Below are positions 15,969 to 23,427 of a stretch of 64,000 nt of DNA, piece after piece. Source of the DNA: Chloroflexota bacterium (GTDB taxonomy: Bacteria; Chloroflexota; Dehalococcoidia; Tepidiformales; Tepidiformaceae); the NCBI GenBank assembly GCA_016234445.1, contig JACRBT010000001.1:310001-374000 (forward strand). The letters are read 5' to 3'. Both the position numbers and the translations under genes were made by a program. Below the pieces are notes generated by a model. That model was not told where the DNA came from and did not search any database. It worked only from the letters and a program-made list of their open reading frames with translations. The first letter of the stretch is position 1, and the number at the start of each line of letters is the position of its first letter.

Positions 15969-16075
15969 CAATCCAAACATCGTTCACTCGCGCCCGTGGA
16001 CCCACGCCAGCGCACGGCCCGAACCGGGCCTGGGTCATCTTCGGGTCCAAACTCAGAACTGGGGGTGCCAGGATC

Positions 16076-16606
16076 ATGGCTACTCGCCTCACGCGCATCC
16101 TCCTGCTGTACGACAGCCGGGGCGGGCTGACGGAGCAACTCGCGGACGCCATCGCCGAGGGGGTGACCGGCGCGGGCTGCGAATGCCTCCGCCGCCGGAT
16201 CGACGACGCAACCGTCCCGGATCTGCTCGCCGCCGACGGGATCATCCTTGGCTCGCCCAACTGGAGCGGCATCACCGGCCGGCTGAAGGAATGGTTCGAC
16301 TACTCCGGCGACCTCTGGGAGACCCGCGAACTCGCGGGGAAAGTGGGAGCGGCGTTCACGGCGGGCTATTCGCGCTCCGGTGGGATCGAGGCGACGCTAC
16401 TCCAGCTCATCCACTTGCTGCTGGCCCACGGCATGGTCATCGTGGGGCTCCCATGGACGGAGGCGATGCGCGAGTCCGGTTCGTACTACGGCGCCACCGC
16501 CCACGGCCGGGTGACAGACGCCGACCGGGAGCAGGCCCGGGCGCTCGGGCCCGGGTGGCGGAGGTCGCGGCGCGTCTGGCGGCTGGCCGCTGAGGAGTCG
16601 AGTTGA
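16076..16606 (+). CDS. Flavodoxin/WrbA-like NAD(P)H-dependent FMN protein
   Basis: 176 residues. The FMN phosphate-binding loop is near the N-terminus (LLYDSRGGLTEQLADAI), followed by the flavodoxin pattern GIILGSPNWSGITGRLKEWFD and GKVGAAFTAGYSRSGG, where the FMN ring loop lies. It resembles flavodoxin-like quinone reductases of the WrbA group, but a short-chain electron carrier is also possible. The reading frame extends far upstream without a better start; ATG at 16076 gives the family N-terminus. The PEP-utilising gene begins 51 bases downstream. Confidence 0.85.
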   Translation: MATRLTRILLLYDSRGGLTEQLADAIAEGVTGAGCECLRRRIDDATVPDLLAADGIILGSPNWSGITGRLKEWFDYSGDLWETRELAGKVGAAFTAGYSRSGGIEATLLQLIHLLLAHGMVIVGLPWTEAMRESGSYYGATAHGRVTDADREQARALGPGWRRSRRVWRLAAEESS

Positions 16607-16657
16607 GCCCCGGCGCGGGGCATCAGACAATTCGCGGCCAGGCAGAGGAGACGCATC

Positions 16658-18229
16658 GTGACCGAAGCACCCGAGCGGACGAACTTTCGACTCGCCAACC
16701 CGGAAGACGCACAGGCGCCGTGGATGTGGGACGCGATGCACTGTCCACGGCCACTGCCACCGCTCGCGGGGGACGGCTGGTTGCTCTGGTGCGCCACCGG
16801 GATTGGGATGCGCGCCCAGATGGTAAACGGCTACTGCTACCTGTCCTTTGGCGGCGGGGGGCCCGGGATGGGCGCCGGAGTGCCGGCGCCCCCGGCCGGC
16901 CTCACGCCGCGCGAGGCGTGGGAGCGACACTACTTGCCGCCGGTGGTGAACTTCGTCACGGGGATAAACGCGCGGGATTTCGATGCGATCCCGGCCCGCG
17001 AACTCGCGGCCCGGCTGCGCGAGGTTGTCGATGGCTCGACGAGCGCCTTCGCCCACACGATGGCGGCGCTGGGAGGGGTTACAGAGCCGCTCGCGGCCTT
17101 CGTCCGCTTCTGCGAGTCAGCCTTCGGGGCCGACGGGGCATTGCGGGCGATGACCATGCTCCAGGGCTTCGACAACGCCTCCGCCGACGCCGGCGCGGGC
17201 CTCGGCAGGCTCGGGGCCATGGCGGCCGGCCTCCCCGCGGTGCGCGAAGCGATCCTCGGCGGCGACCATGCCCGGCTTGCAACGGTGGATGGCGGGGCGG
17301 AGTTCCTCGACGCGCTCAGCCGCTACCTCGACGAGTTCGGCATCGGCACCCAGACCTGGTTCGAGATCCACCGCCCGACCTGGCGCGAAGACCCATCGGT
17401 GCCGCTGAGGCTCATCGGCCGTTACCTCCAGGGAGGTGGCTCCCCGGCAGGCGCCCACGGCCACGCCGCCGACGTCCGCGACGAAGCGATCCGGGCGGCG
17501 GCAGCAGCGCTGGGCGATGCGAGCCAGGTCGAAGAGTTCCGGGCATTGCTCGCGGGGGCCGGTGACTACGTCTCCGTGATCGAAGGCAGGGCGCGGTGGC
17601 AGCTCGCGTGCGCGGCGACCGTCCGGCGGCCCTCCATCGCCCTCGGCCGCAAACTGGCCACCAGCGGCGAGATCGAGGCGGCGGACGACGTGTTCTTTCT
17701 CCACCTCGCCGAAGTCGATGCATACGGGAACGGCGAGGCGCTCCCCGGCCGCGACGAGATCGCGCGCAGGAAGGCCGCCTTCGCGAGCTGGCAGGAAGTG
17801 CTGCCGCCGCGGTTCCTCGGCCAGGCCGTCCCCGAAGGCGTGCTCGCGAACATCCCGGAGCTGCGGCAGCTGACCGGCCTTGGTGTGCTCGCCTCCACGG
17901 AGCCGGGGATCCTGCGTGGCAACGGTTCCAGCCGGGGCGTCGTCCGTGCCCGTGCCCGGGTCGTCCTGGACCTCGACGACGCCGAGCGTGTCGAGCCCGG
18001 GGACGTGCTGGTCTGCCCGTTCACGGCGCCGCCATGGACGCCCTACTTCGCCGTGGCCTCGGCGGTGGTGACCGACGCCGGGGGTGTGCTGTCACACGCC
18101 GCTATCGCTGCCCGCGAATACGGCATCCCCTGCGTTACCGGGACGAAGGACGGCACCCGCCGCATCGCCGACGGCGCAATCGTGACAGTCGACGGCACCG
18201 AAGGCATCGTCCGGATCGACGAGGTCTGA
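16658..18229 (+). CDS. PEP-utilising enzyme, phosphohistidine swivel domain without ATP-grasp domain
   Basis: 523 residues from GTG with GGAG upstream. The C-terminal about 90 residues form the swivelling domain of PEP synthase, PPDK and rifampin phosphotransferase. GGVLSHAAIAAREYGIPCV keeps the phosphorylated His at about 480. The N-terminal 400 residues are the helical part found between ATP-grasp and swivel in rifampin phosphotransferase-like proteins. The ATP-grasp nucleotide domain is absent, as is the PEP/pyruvate barrel. The protein therefore needs a separate ATP-grasp partner, as phenylphosphate synthase does, or has a different role. No partner is in the window. Confidence 0.85.
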   Translation: MTEAPERTNFRLANPEDAQAPWMWDAMHCPRPLPPLAGDGWLLWCATGIGMRAQMVNGYCYLSFGGGGPGMGAGVPAPPAGLTPREAWERHYLPPVVNFVTGINARDFDAIPARELAARLREVVDGSTSAFAHTMAALGGVTEPLAAFVRFCESAFGADGALRAMTMLQGFDNASADAGAGLGRLGAMAAGLPAVREAILGGDHARLATVDGGAEFLDALSRYLDEFGIGTQTWFEIHRPTWREDPSVPLRLIGRYLQGGGSPAGAHGHAADVRDEAIRAAAAALGDASQVEEFRALLAGAGDYVSVIEGRARWQLACAATVRRPSIALGRKLATSGEIEAADDVFFLHLAEVDAYGNGEALPGRDEIARRKAAFASWQEVLPPRFLGQAVPEGVLANIPELRQLTGLGVLASTEPGILRGNGSSRGVVRARARVVLDLDDAERVEPGDVLVCPFTAPPWTPYFAVASAVVTDAGGVLSHAAIAAREYGIPCVTGTKDGTRRIADGAIVTVDGTEGIVRIDEV

Positions 18230-18251
18230 CTCCCGCTCCCGGCCCCGCGCC

Positions 18252-19760
18252 TCAGGCGCCTGGTGCTGCCCAGAAGGCCCGTTCCGGCTCGCGGGGGCCG
18301 TTCTCGACGTGGCAGGAATCGCCGAGGAGCATGGTCGCGCGGCGGCTGGCATCGTAGCGCGGCCATTCGGGGAGTCCGCCGTGGCCGGGATTGCCGGTCC
18401 GCGCGAACGCGAGCCAGGCGTCCTGGACCCGGTTCGAAAGCGTCTCCGCCGCGGGGCCGCTCCCGGCAAACGTCGTCATCGCGGGGTCGTTCTCCAGCCC
18501 CCAGAGAAACGCGAGTTCGAGCGCGTGGCACGACCCGAGGACCCCGCCCATCGCCGGGGACTTCCAGGTGAAGAGGTAGGCGAAGGTTTGCGGTTGGTGT
18601 GCGGATTGCAGTTCGGCCAGGCGCATGGCCGGGTAGCGGAAGACCTGGTCCGTGTTCATCGCCGACCAGGTTTCGGCGGGGGTGGTGGACTCGCCGCGGG
18701 CGGCGCGCGACGAGCGGTAGACCTCGATCGCCTCCTTGCCGTGGCCGCGAGTGAGCGCCTCGGCCCTCGCGAGCAGCCCCGGTTCGTCGAGTGAGGCGAA
18801 CGAGGGGTCCATGAACTGGAAGAGCTTGAGTTCGTCGGCGGTGGTCCCGATGAGCATCGGCACGCCCGCACGCCCTCCTTCGGCGACGACATCGAAGGGC
18901 GAACGGGGGACGACTTCGCCATCGACCACCGGCGCGTAGGACATCCCGCCGGAGCGTGGAGTGACCTTGTCCTGGATCTCGAGGAGCCTCGCGGCAGGGA
19001 GGTCGCGGAGGCGCCCGGCCTCCTGTGGCGAAAGGCCGGCTTCGGCGAGGACGGCCGCGGTCGCCTTCGAAGCGGCCTCGGGCGTCGCGAGGAGATTCGC
19101 GGACCCGCTCTGGAGGATGGCCTTGTGATAGAGCCCGTCGGCCGCGGGGGTGCCCAGGATCGCGGCGATGCTGATCGACCCCGCCGACTCGCCGAAGATG
19201 GTCACATTCGTGGGGTCACCCCCGAAAGCAGCGATCTCGTCCCGGACCCAGCGCAGGGCCGCGATCTGGTCGAGGATGCCTTCGTTGCCGCTCGAAGCGA
19301 GCGCGTCGCCGCAGAGGGTCTTGCCGTGGAGGAAGCCGAAGAGGCCAAGCCGGTAGTTCACGGTGACCACGACGACGTCGCCGCGCGCGGCAAGCCCGGC
19401 GCCGTCGTAGAGCGGCTGCGAGCCGGCACCGATGACAAAGGCCCCGCCGTGGAACCAGACCATCACCGGTCGCCTGCCGTCGAGCGCCGGGGTCCAGACG
19501 TTGAGGTAGAGGCAGTCCTCGTGGACGTCGCTGAGCTTGATCCCGAGGAGGTCGCCGATGGGGCTGGCCGCCTGGAGCGCGGCATGGCCGGGGTGCGTGG
19601 CGTCGCGGGTCCCGGTCCAGGGCGGGGGCGGCTCCGGGGCGCGGAAGCGGAGCGGGCCGAGGGGCGGCTTCGCAAAGGGGATGCCCCGGAAGGACAGGCT
19701 GCCCCCCGCCGCCCGCTCGCCCTGGAGGCTGCCATGGCTGGTCTTCACGATCGTGGTCAT
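18252..19760 (-). CDS. Type B carboxylesterase/lipase
   Basis: 502 residues. The family signature EDCLYLNVW is at 81-89. The nucleophile elbow TIFGESAGS has Ser192, the oxyanion hole is HGGAFVIG, and SCHALELAFLWG holds the expected catalytic His. Hydrolyses carboxylic esters; para-nitrobenzyl esterase-like. No signal peptide, so cytoplasmic. The frame runs open a further 465 codons upstream, antisense to glnA, but GGAGGG lies just before the ATG at 19760 and homologues begin here. A TAGAAT at 19793-19798 (minus) is a plausible -10. Confidence 0.95.
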   Translation of the reverse strand: MTTIVKTSHGSLQGERAAGGSLSFRGIPFAKPPLGPLRFRAPEPPPPWTGTRDATHPGHAALQAASPIGDLLGIKLSDVHEDCLYLNVWTPALDGRRPVMVWFHGGAFVIGAGSQPLYDGAGLAARGDVVVVTVNYRLGLFGFLHGKTLCGDALASSGNEGILDQIAALRWVRDEIAAFGGDPTNVTIFGESAGSISIAAILGTPAADGLYHKAILQSGSANLLATPEAASKATAAVLAEAGLSPQEAGRLRDLPAARLLEIQDKVTPRSGGMSYAPVVDGEVVPRSPFDVVAEGGRAGVPMLIGTTADELKLFQFMDPSFASLDEPGLLARAEALTRGHGKEAIEVYRSSRAARGESTTPAETWSAMNTDQVFRYPAMRLAELQSAHQPQTFAYLFTWKSPAMGGVLGSCHALELAFLWGLENDPAMTTFAGSGPAAETLSNRVQDAWLAFARTGNPGHGGLPEWPRYDASRRATMLLGDSCHVENGPREPERAFWAAPGA

Positions 19761-19874
19761 CTCGTCCCTCCGGCCGCTTGTCGATGACGGCAATTCTACG
19801 GCGGCCGGCGTTGCACGTTCGTAACATGGGCGCGGTACTCTTAGCGGCAGGGCATAGCCCGGGGGCGCTTTGGC

Positions 19875-21197
19875 ATGAACGAATCGGCAAATTATGTCAT
19901 CTCCACCTGCAAGGAGAGCGACGTCAAGTTCATCCGGCTCTGGTTCACCGACATCGTCGGCAGCCTGAAGTCGTTCGCGATCACGGTGGAAGAACTGGAG
20001 AAGGCCCTCGACGAGGGCATGGGCTTCGACGGCTCCAGCATCGAAGGCTTCGCCCGCATCGACGAGTCCGACATGGTCGCGCGCCCGGACCCGACGACGT
20101 TCCAGCTGGTGCCCTGGCGGCCGAAGGAACAGGGCGTCGCGCGCATGTTCTGCGACATCATCCGCCCCGACGGCCGGCCCTTCGAAGGCGACCCCCGCTT
20201 CGTCCTCCGCCAGCAACTGAAACGGGCCGCCGACCTCGGCTATACGTTCTACGTCAGCCCCGAACTGGAGTACTTCTACTTCAAGGATGCGAAGGGCACG
20301 GAACCGCTCGACCGCGGCGGCTACTTCGACCAGACCGCCGACGCTGCCCACGACCTCCGCCGAGAGACCGTGCTCACGCTCGAAGCGATGGGGATCGAGG
20401 TCGAGTACAGCCACCACGAAGTCGCTCCCAGCCAGCACGAGATCGCGCTCCGCTACACCGACGCAATGACGATGGCCGACAACGCGATGACCTATCGGCT
20501 CGTCGTGAAGGAGATCGCGGCGGCGAACGGGGTCTACGCGACCTTCATGCCCAAGCCGGTCGCGAACGAGAACGGCAGCGGGATGCACGTCCACCAATCG
20601 CTCTTCAAGGGCGAACGGAACGCCTTCTTCGACCCCGAGGACCCGTACCACCTGAGCGCCATCGCCCGCGCCTACATCGCCGGGCTGCTCCACCACGCGC
20701 GCGGGATCACGCTGGTGACGAACCAGTGGGTCAACAGCTACAAGCGGCTGCTGCCCGGCTTCGAAGCGCCTGTCTACAAGAGCTGGGCGCGGCGCAACCG
20801 CAGCGACCTGATCCGCATCCCTGAATACACCTCCGGCAAGGAATCCCACACGCGGATCGAGTACCGGTCGCCTGACCCAGCCTGCAACCCCTACCTGGTC
20901 TTCGCCACGATGCTCGCCGCGGGGCTCGACGGGATCGAAAACGAACGTCCACTGCCACCGCCGGTCGAGGAGAACGTCTTTGAGATGACCGAGGCCGAGC
21001 GCGCCGCCCGCGGTATCGAAACCCTCCCGGGCAGCCTGATCGAGGCGATCGAAGAGGCCGAGAAGTGCACCCTCCTGCGCTCGGCCCTCGGCGACCACGT
21101 CTTCGAGAGCCTGATCAAGAACAAGCGGATCGAATGGGAGCGCTACCGTCGCCACATCAGCGACTTCGAGCTGGCGGAGTACCTGCCGATCCTCTGA
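19875..21197 (+). CDS. glnA: Glutamine synthetase, type I (GSI-alpha size)
   Basis: 440 residues. Makes glutamine from glutamate, ammonia and ATP; dodecameric. Seen: beta-grasp N-domain with MGFDGSSIEGFARIDESDM, the metal-binding PELEYFYF, NENGSGMHVHQSLF, and the ATP-site KRLLPGFEAPVYKSWARRNRS. The glutamate-binding RIEYRSPDPACNPYL is also present. The length and lack of the adenylylation tyrosine segment match GSI-alpha, which is regulated by feedback and protein contacts, not by GlnE. TTGCAC at 19811 and TACTCT at 19836 (19 apart) are a weak promoter candidate. Confidence 0.97.
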   Translation: MNESANYVISTCKESDVKFIRLWFTDIVGSLKSFAITVEELEKALDEGMGFDGSSIEGFARIDESDMVARPDPTTFQLVPWRPKEQGVARMFCDIIRPDGRPFEGDPRFVLRQQLKRAADLGYTFYVSPELEYFYFKDAKGTEPLDRGGYFDQTADAAHDLRRETVLTLEAMGIEVEYSHHEVAPSQHEIALRYTDAMTMADNAMTYRLVVKEIAAANGVYATFMPKPVANENGSGMHVHQSLFKGERNAFFDPEDPYHLSAIARAYIAGLLHHARGITLVTNQWVNSYKRLLPGFEAPVYKSWARRNRSDLIRIPEYTSGKESHTRIEYRSPDPACNPYLVFATMLAAGLDGIENERPLPPPVEENVFEMTEAERAARGIETLPGSLIEAIEEAEKCTLLRSALGDHVFESLIKNKRIEWERYRRHISDFELAEYLPIL

Positions 21198-21244
21198 GCG
21201 GGGCTGTCGCGCCGACGGGCGAGCGCCGGTACGCTACCACCGCG

Positions 21245-21997
21245 ATGCGAATTCTCCGGCTGACGAACAGCAGCGACTTGCTCCCCTCGGTGCCGGAGCA
21301 TCTCCGGTCAACCCGGATCGCGGAGAGTGTCGTCGCCGAACTGACTGGCGAGCCAGTCGATACCGCCGTGCGGGTGTTCTGGCCCACGGAAGAGCTGCCG
21401 GACATCGTCGAACGGTGGATCGACCGCTTCGAACCGGACGTCCTTTTCATCCGCGCCGCCGCCTTCTGCTGCTCGTACGAATCCGTGCCGCTGCGCCTGG
21501 AGCGGAAGCTCGGCCCCCTGGGGAAGCCGATTGCGCGGGCCGCCGTCAAGGCGAGCGCCAGCCGGGTTGGGCATGCCGGCGCCTTCCATGCCGTCCGCCG
21601 CCTGGCCGTGCGCACCATCGGCGGCGACTTCAACTTCGAACCGGAAGAGGCGACGGCAATCATCGAGGCCGTCTTCCGTCGCGCCCTGAGCCATGAGTCG
21701 CTTGTCCCGGTGATGCGCGGGCCGGGCATGGCGCGCGACTCGACCGGCACGCCGGCGGGGCTCCTCCGGGCACAGCGCCGGAACGCGGCGTTGTCGGCGG
21801 AACTCGCGAAGATGTGCCAGTCGCTCCACATCCTCTACGCCCCGGTCGAGGACACCTTCGACGCTTCGCTGCTGGCGGAAGACCAGTTCCACAGCAACGA
21901 GGCCGGCCAGCGGCGCCAGGGCGAGATGGAAGGCCGCGCCATCGCGCGGGCCTGGATCGCTGCCCGCGACGGGGTCGACCCGGGACCGCTGGAGTAG
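21245..21997 (+). CDS. SGNH/GDSL-like hydrolase
   Basis: 250 residues. The first strand ILRLTNSSDLLPSVPEHL stands where GDSL enzymes have the nucleophile Ser, and the DQFHSNEAGQRRQGE motif near the C-terminus supplies the D-x-x-H pair typical of SGNH hydrolases. The usual GDS is not obvious, so catalysis is uncertain. The middle contains a long helical insertion rich in Arg/Ala. A TACGCT ends nine bases before the ATG; no ribosome site is present. It follows glnA by 47 bases but may have its own promoter. Confidence 0.7.
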   Translation: MRILRLTNSSDLLPSVPEHLRSTRIAESVVAELTGEPVDTAVRVFWPTEELPDIVERWIDRFEPDVLFIRAAAFCCSYESVPLRLERKLGPLGKPIARAAVKASASRVGHAGAFHAVRRLAVRTIGGDFNFEPEEATAIIEAVFRRALSHESLVPVMRGPGMARDSTGTPAGLLRAQRRNAALSAELAKMCQSLHILYAPVEDTFDASLLAEDQFHSNEAGQRRQGEMEGRAIARAWIAARDGVDPGPLE

Positions 21998-22027
21998 GAT
22001 GGCGCCCACCAACGACGGGGGAACGCC

Positions 22028-22354
22028 GTGTACAAGATGATCTTCGGGGCCAAGCGGAAGCCGGGAATGTCCCGCGAGGACTTCGGCAGCTATTGGACCA
22101 CCACCCACGCCGCCAAGGCGGTCAAGGTCCCGGGCATCGCCCGCTACGTCATCAACCTGGCGCCGGACCTCTCCGGCAGCGGGCGGGAGATGGCCTACGA
22201 CGGCTTCGCCGAGGTCTGGTTCGAGTCCGAAGAGGCGATGCGCGCTTCCGGCCGGTCGCCCGAGATCCGGGTCGTGCTCGAAGACGAAAAGAACCTCTTC
22301 GACCTCTCGACGCGCTTCTCGGTCATCGTCCAGGAGAACGTTATAGTGGGCTGA
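22028..22354 (+). CDS. EthD family protein (dimeric alpha-beta barrel)
   Basis: 108 residues. Ferredoxin-like EthD fold: MYKMIFGAKRKPGMSREDFGSYW at the start includes the typical motif; TTHAAKAVKVPGIARYVIN has the conserved His-Ala turn. EthD proteins accompany ether-degrading P450s and many catabolic enzymes; some are monooxygenases or cyclases, most are uncharacterised. GTG start at 22028. TAGGAT at 21995 could be the -10. The LLM oxidoreductase follows after 28 bases, so the two may act in one oxidative pathway. Confidence 0.87.
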   Translation: MYKMIFGAKRKPGMSREDFGSYWTTTHAAKAVKVPGIARYVINLAPDLSGSGREMAYDGFAEVWFESEEAMRASGRSPEIRVVLEDEKNLFDLSTRFSVIVQENVIVG

Positions 22355-22382
22355 CGGGCACCTGCCCACCCGGGAGCCATCC

Positions 22383-23309
22383 TTGGACATAGGCATCACC
22401 GTCGGGCTCGGCGCCCGTGGCGAAGCGAGCGTGGAGGGGCTGATCGACCGGGCGGGCGAAGTTGAGCATCGTGGCTTCCGGAGCCTCTGGATGCCGACGG
22501 CCTTCGGATTCGACGCACTCACCGTCCTGGCCGTGGTTGGCAGCCGGACGAATCGCCTTGAGGTTGGGACGGCGGTCGTGCCTACCTTCCCCCGTCACCC
22601 GGTGGTCATGGCGCAACAGGCCCTGACCACGCAGGCGGTCCTCGGGGGCCGGTTCACCCTCGGTATCGGTCTTTCTCACAAAGTCATGATGGAGGACCAG
22701 CTGGGCATCCCCTACGAACGCCCCGCCGAACACATGCGGGAGTATCTCTCGGTGCTCGCCCCGCTCCTACGTGGGGAGGCGGTCTCCTTCCATGGGAGCC
22801 AATACCGGGTCGAAACCACCCTCACGATTCCCGGGAGCACGCGCGTGCCGCTCCTTGTCGCCGCCCTGGGACCTGCGATGCTCGGGCTCGCCGGGACGCT
22901 CGCCGACGGCACCATCACCTCGTGGGTCGGGCCCCGCACGCTGGAGCGCCATGTGGTCCCACTGATCCGGGCCGCCGCCGCCGAGGCAGGCCGCCCGGCC
23001 CCACGGGTAGCGGTCGGCCTCCCGATCGTCCTCACGGCCGATGCGGCGGAGGCACGGCGGCAGATCAGTGAACGGGCCGCCTGGTACACCACGCTTCCGT
23101 CCTACCGGGCGATGTTTGAGCGTGAGGGCGCGACGCAGCCGGGTGAGGTCGCGCTCGTTGGGACCGAGGGGGAACTCGACGCCGCCCTGGACCGCCTTCG
23201 CGAAGCCGGAGCGACCGATTTCCTGGCACAGATCCAGTCCACCGGCCCCGGCACCGCGGCGGCGACGTTCGAGTACCTCGCCAGTCGCGCGAATCGGGCG
23301 GGCGCGTAG
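22383..23309 (+). CDS. LLM class (luciferase-like) F420/FMN-dependent oxidoreductase
   Basis: 308 residues, bacterial luciferase-like TIM barrel. Seen: GFRSLWMPTAFGFDALTVLA, LEVGTAVVPTFPRHPVVMAQQA and GGRFTLGIGLSHKVMME, all typical of F420-dependent family members, then the C-terminal VPLLVAALGPAMLGLAGTLADG. The cofactor, F420 or FMN, cannot be decided by eye. TTG start at 22383 with GGGAG six bases upstream. TATAGT at 22342-22347 is a good -10 inside the end of the EthD gene. The substrate is unknown. Confidence 0.92.
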   Translation: MDIGITVGLGARGEASVEGLIDRAGEVEHRGFRSLWMPTAFGFDALTVLAVVGSRTNRLEVGTAVVPTFPRHPVVMAQQALTTQAVLGGRFTLGIGLSHKVMMEDQLGIPYERPAEHMREYLSVLAPLLRGEAVSFHGSQYRVETTLTIPGSTRVPLLVAALGPAMLGLAGTLADGTITSWVGPRTLERHVVPLIRAAAAEAGRPAPRVAVGLPIVLTADAAEARRQISERAAWYTTLPSYRAMFEREGATQPGEVALVGTEGELDAALDRLREAGATDFLAQIQSTGPGTAAATFEYLASRANRAGA

Positions 23310-23379
23310 CCGGCCCATCCGCCTGCCCGCCGTGGGCACGCCGCCGTCTGTATGCATTGTGGTGAGGGCCAGGCACGAA

Positions 23380-23405
23380 GAAGGGCGCCCTCGCGGACGC
23401 CCTTC
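23380..23405 (-). terminator. Probable terminator of pnp
   Basis: Minus strand stem GAAGGGCG / CGCCCTTC with a ten-base loop, followed by TTCGTGCC. The T-run is weak. It lies between the convergent LLM and pnp genes. Confidence 0.55.
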
Positions 23406-23427
23406 GCCATGTTTGCCGTAGCCGGAG

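Noticed and set aside
18252-21155. Carboxylesterase gene extended to 967 codons
   Set aside because: The extra 465 codons lie antisense to glnA; the esterase has a strong ribosome site and the family N-terminus at 19760.
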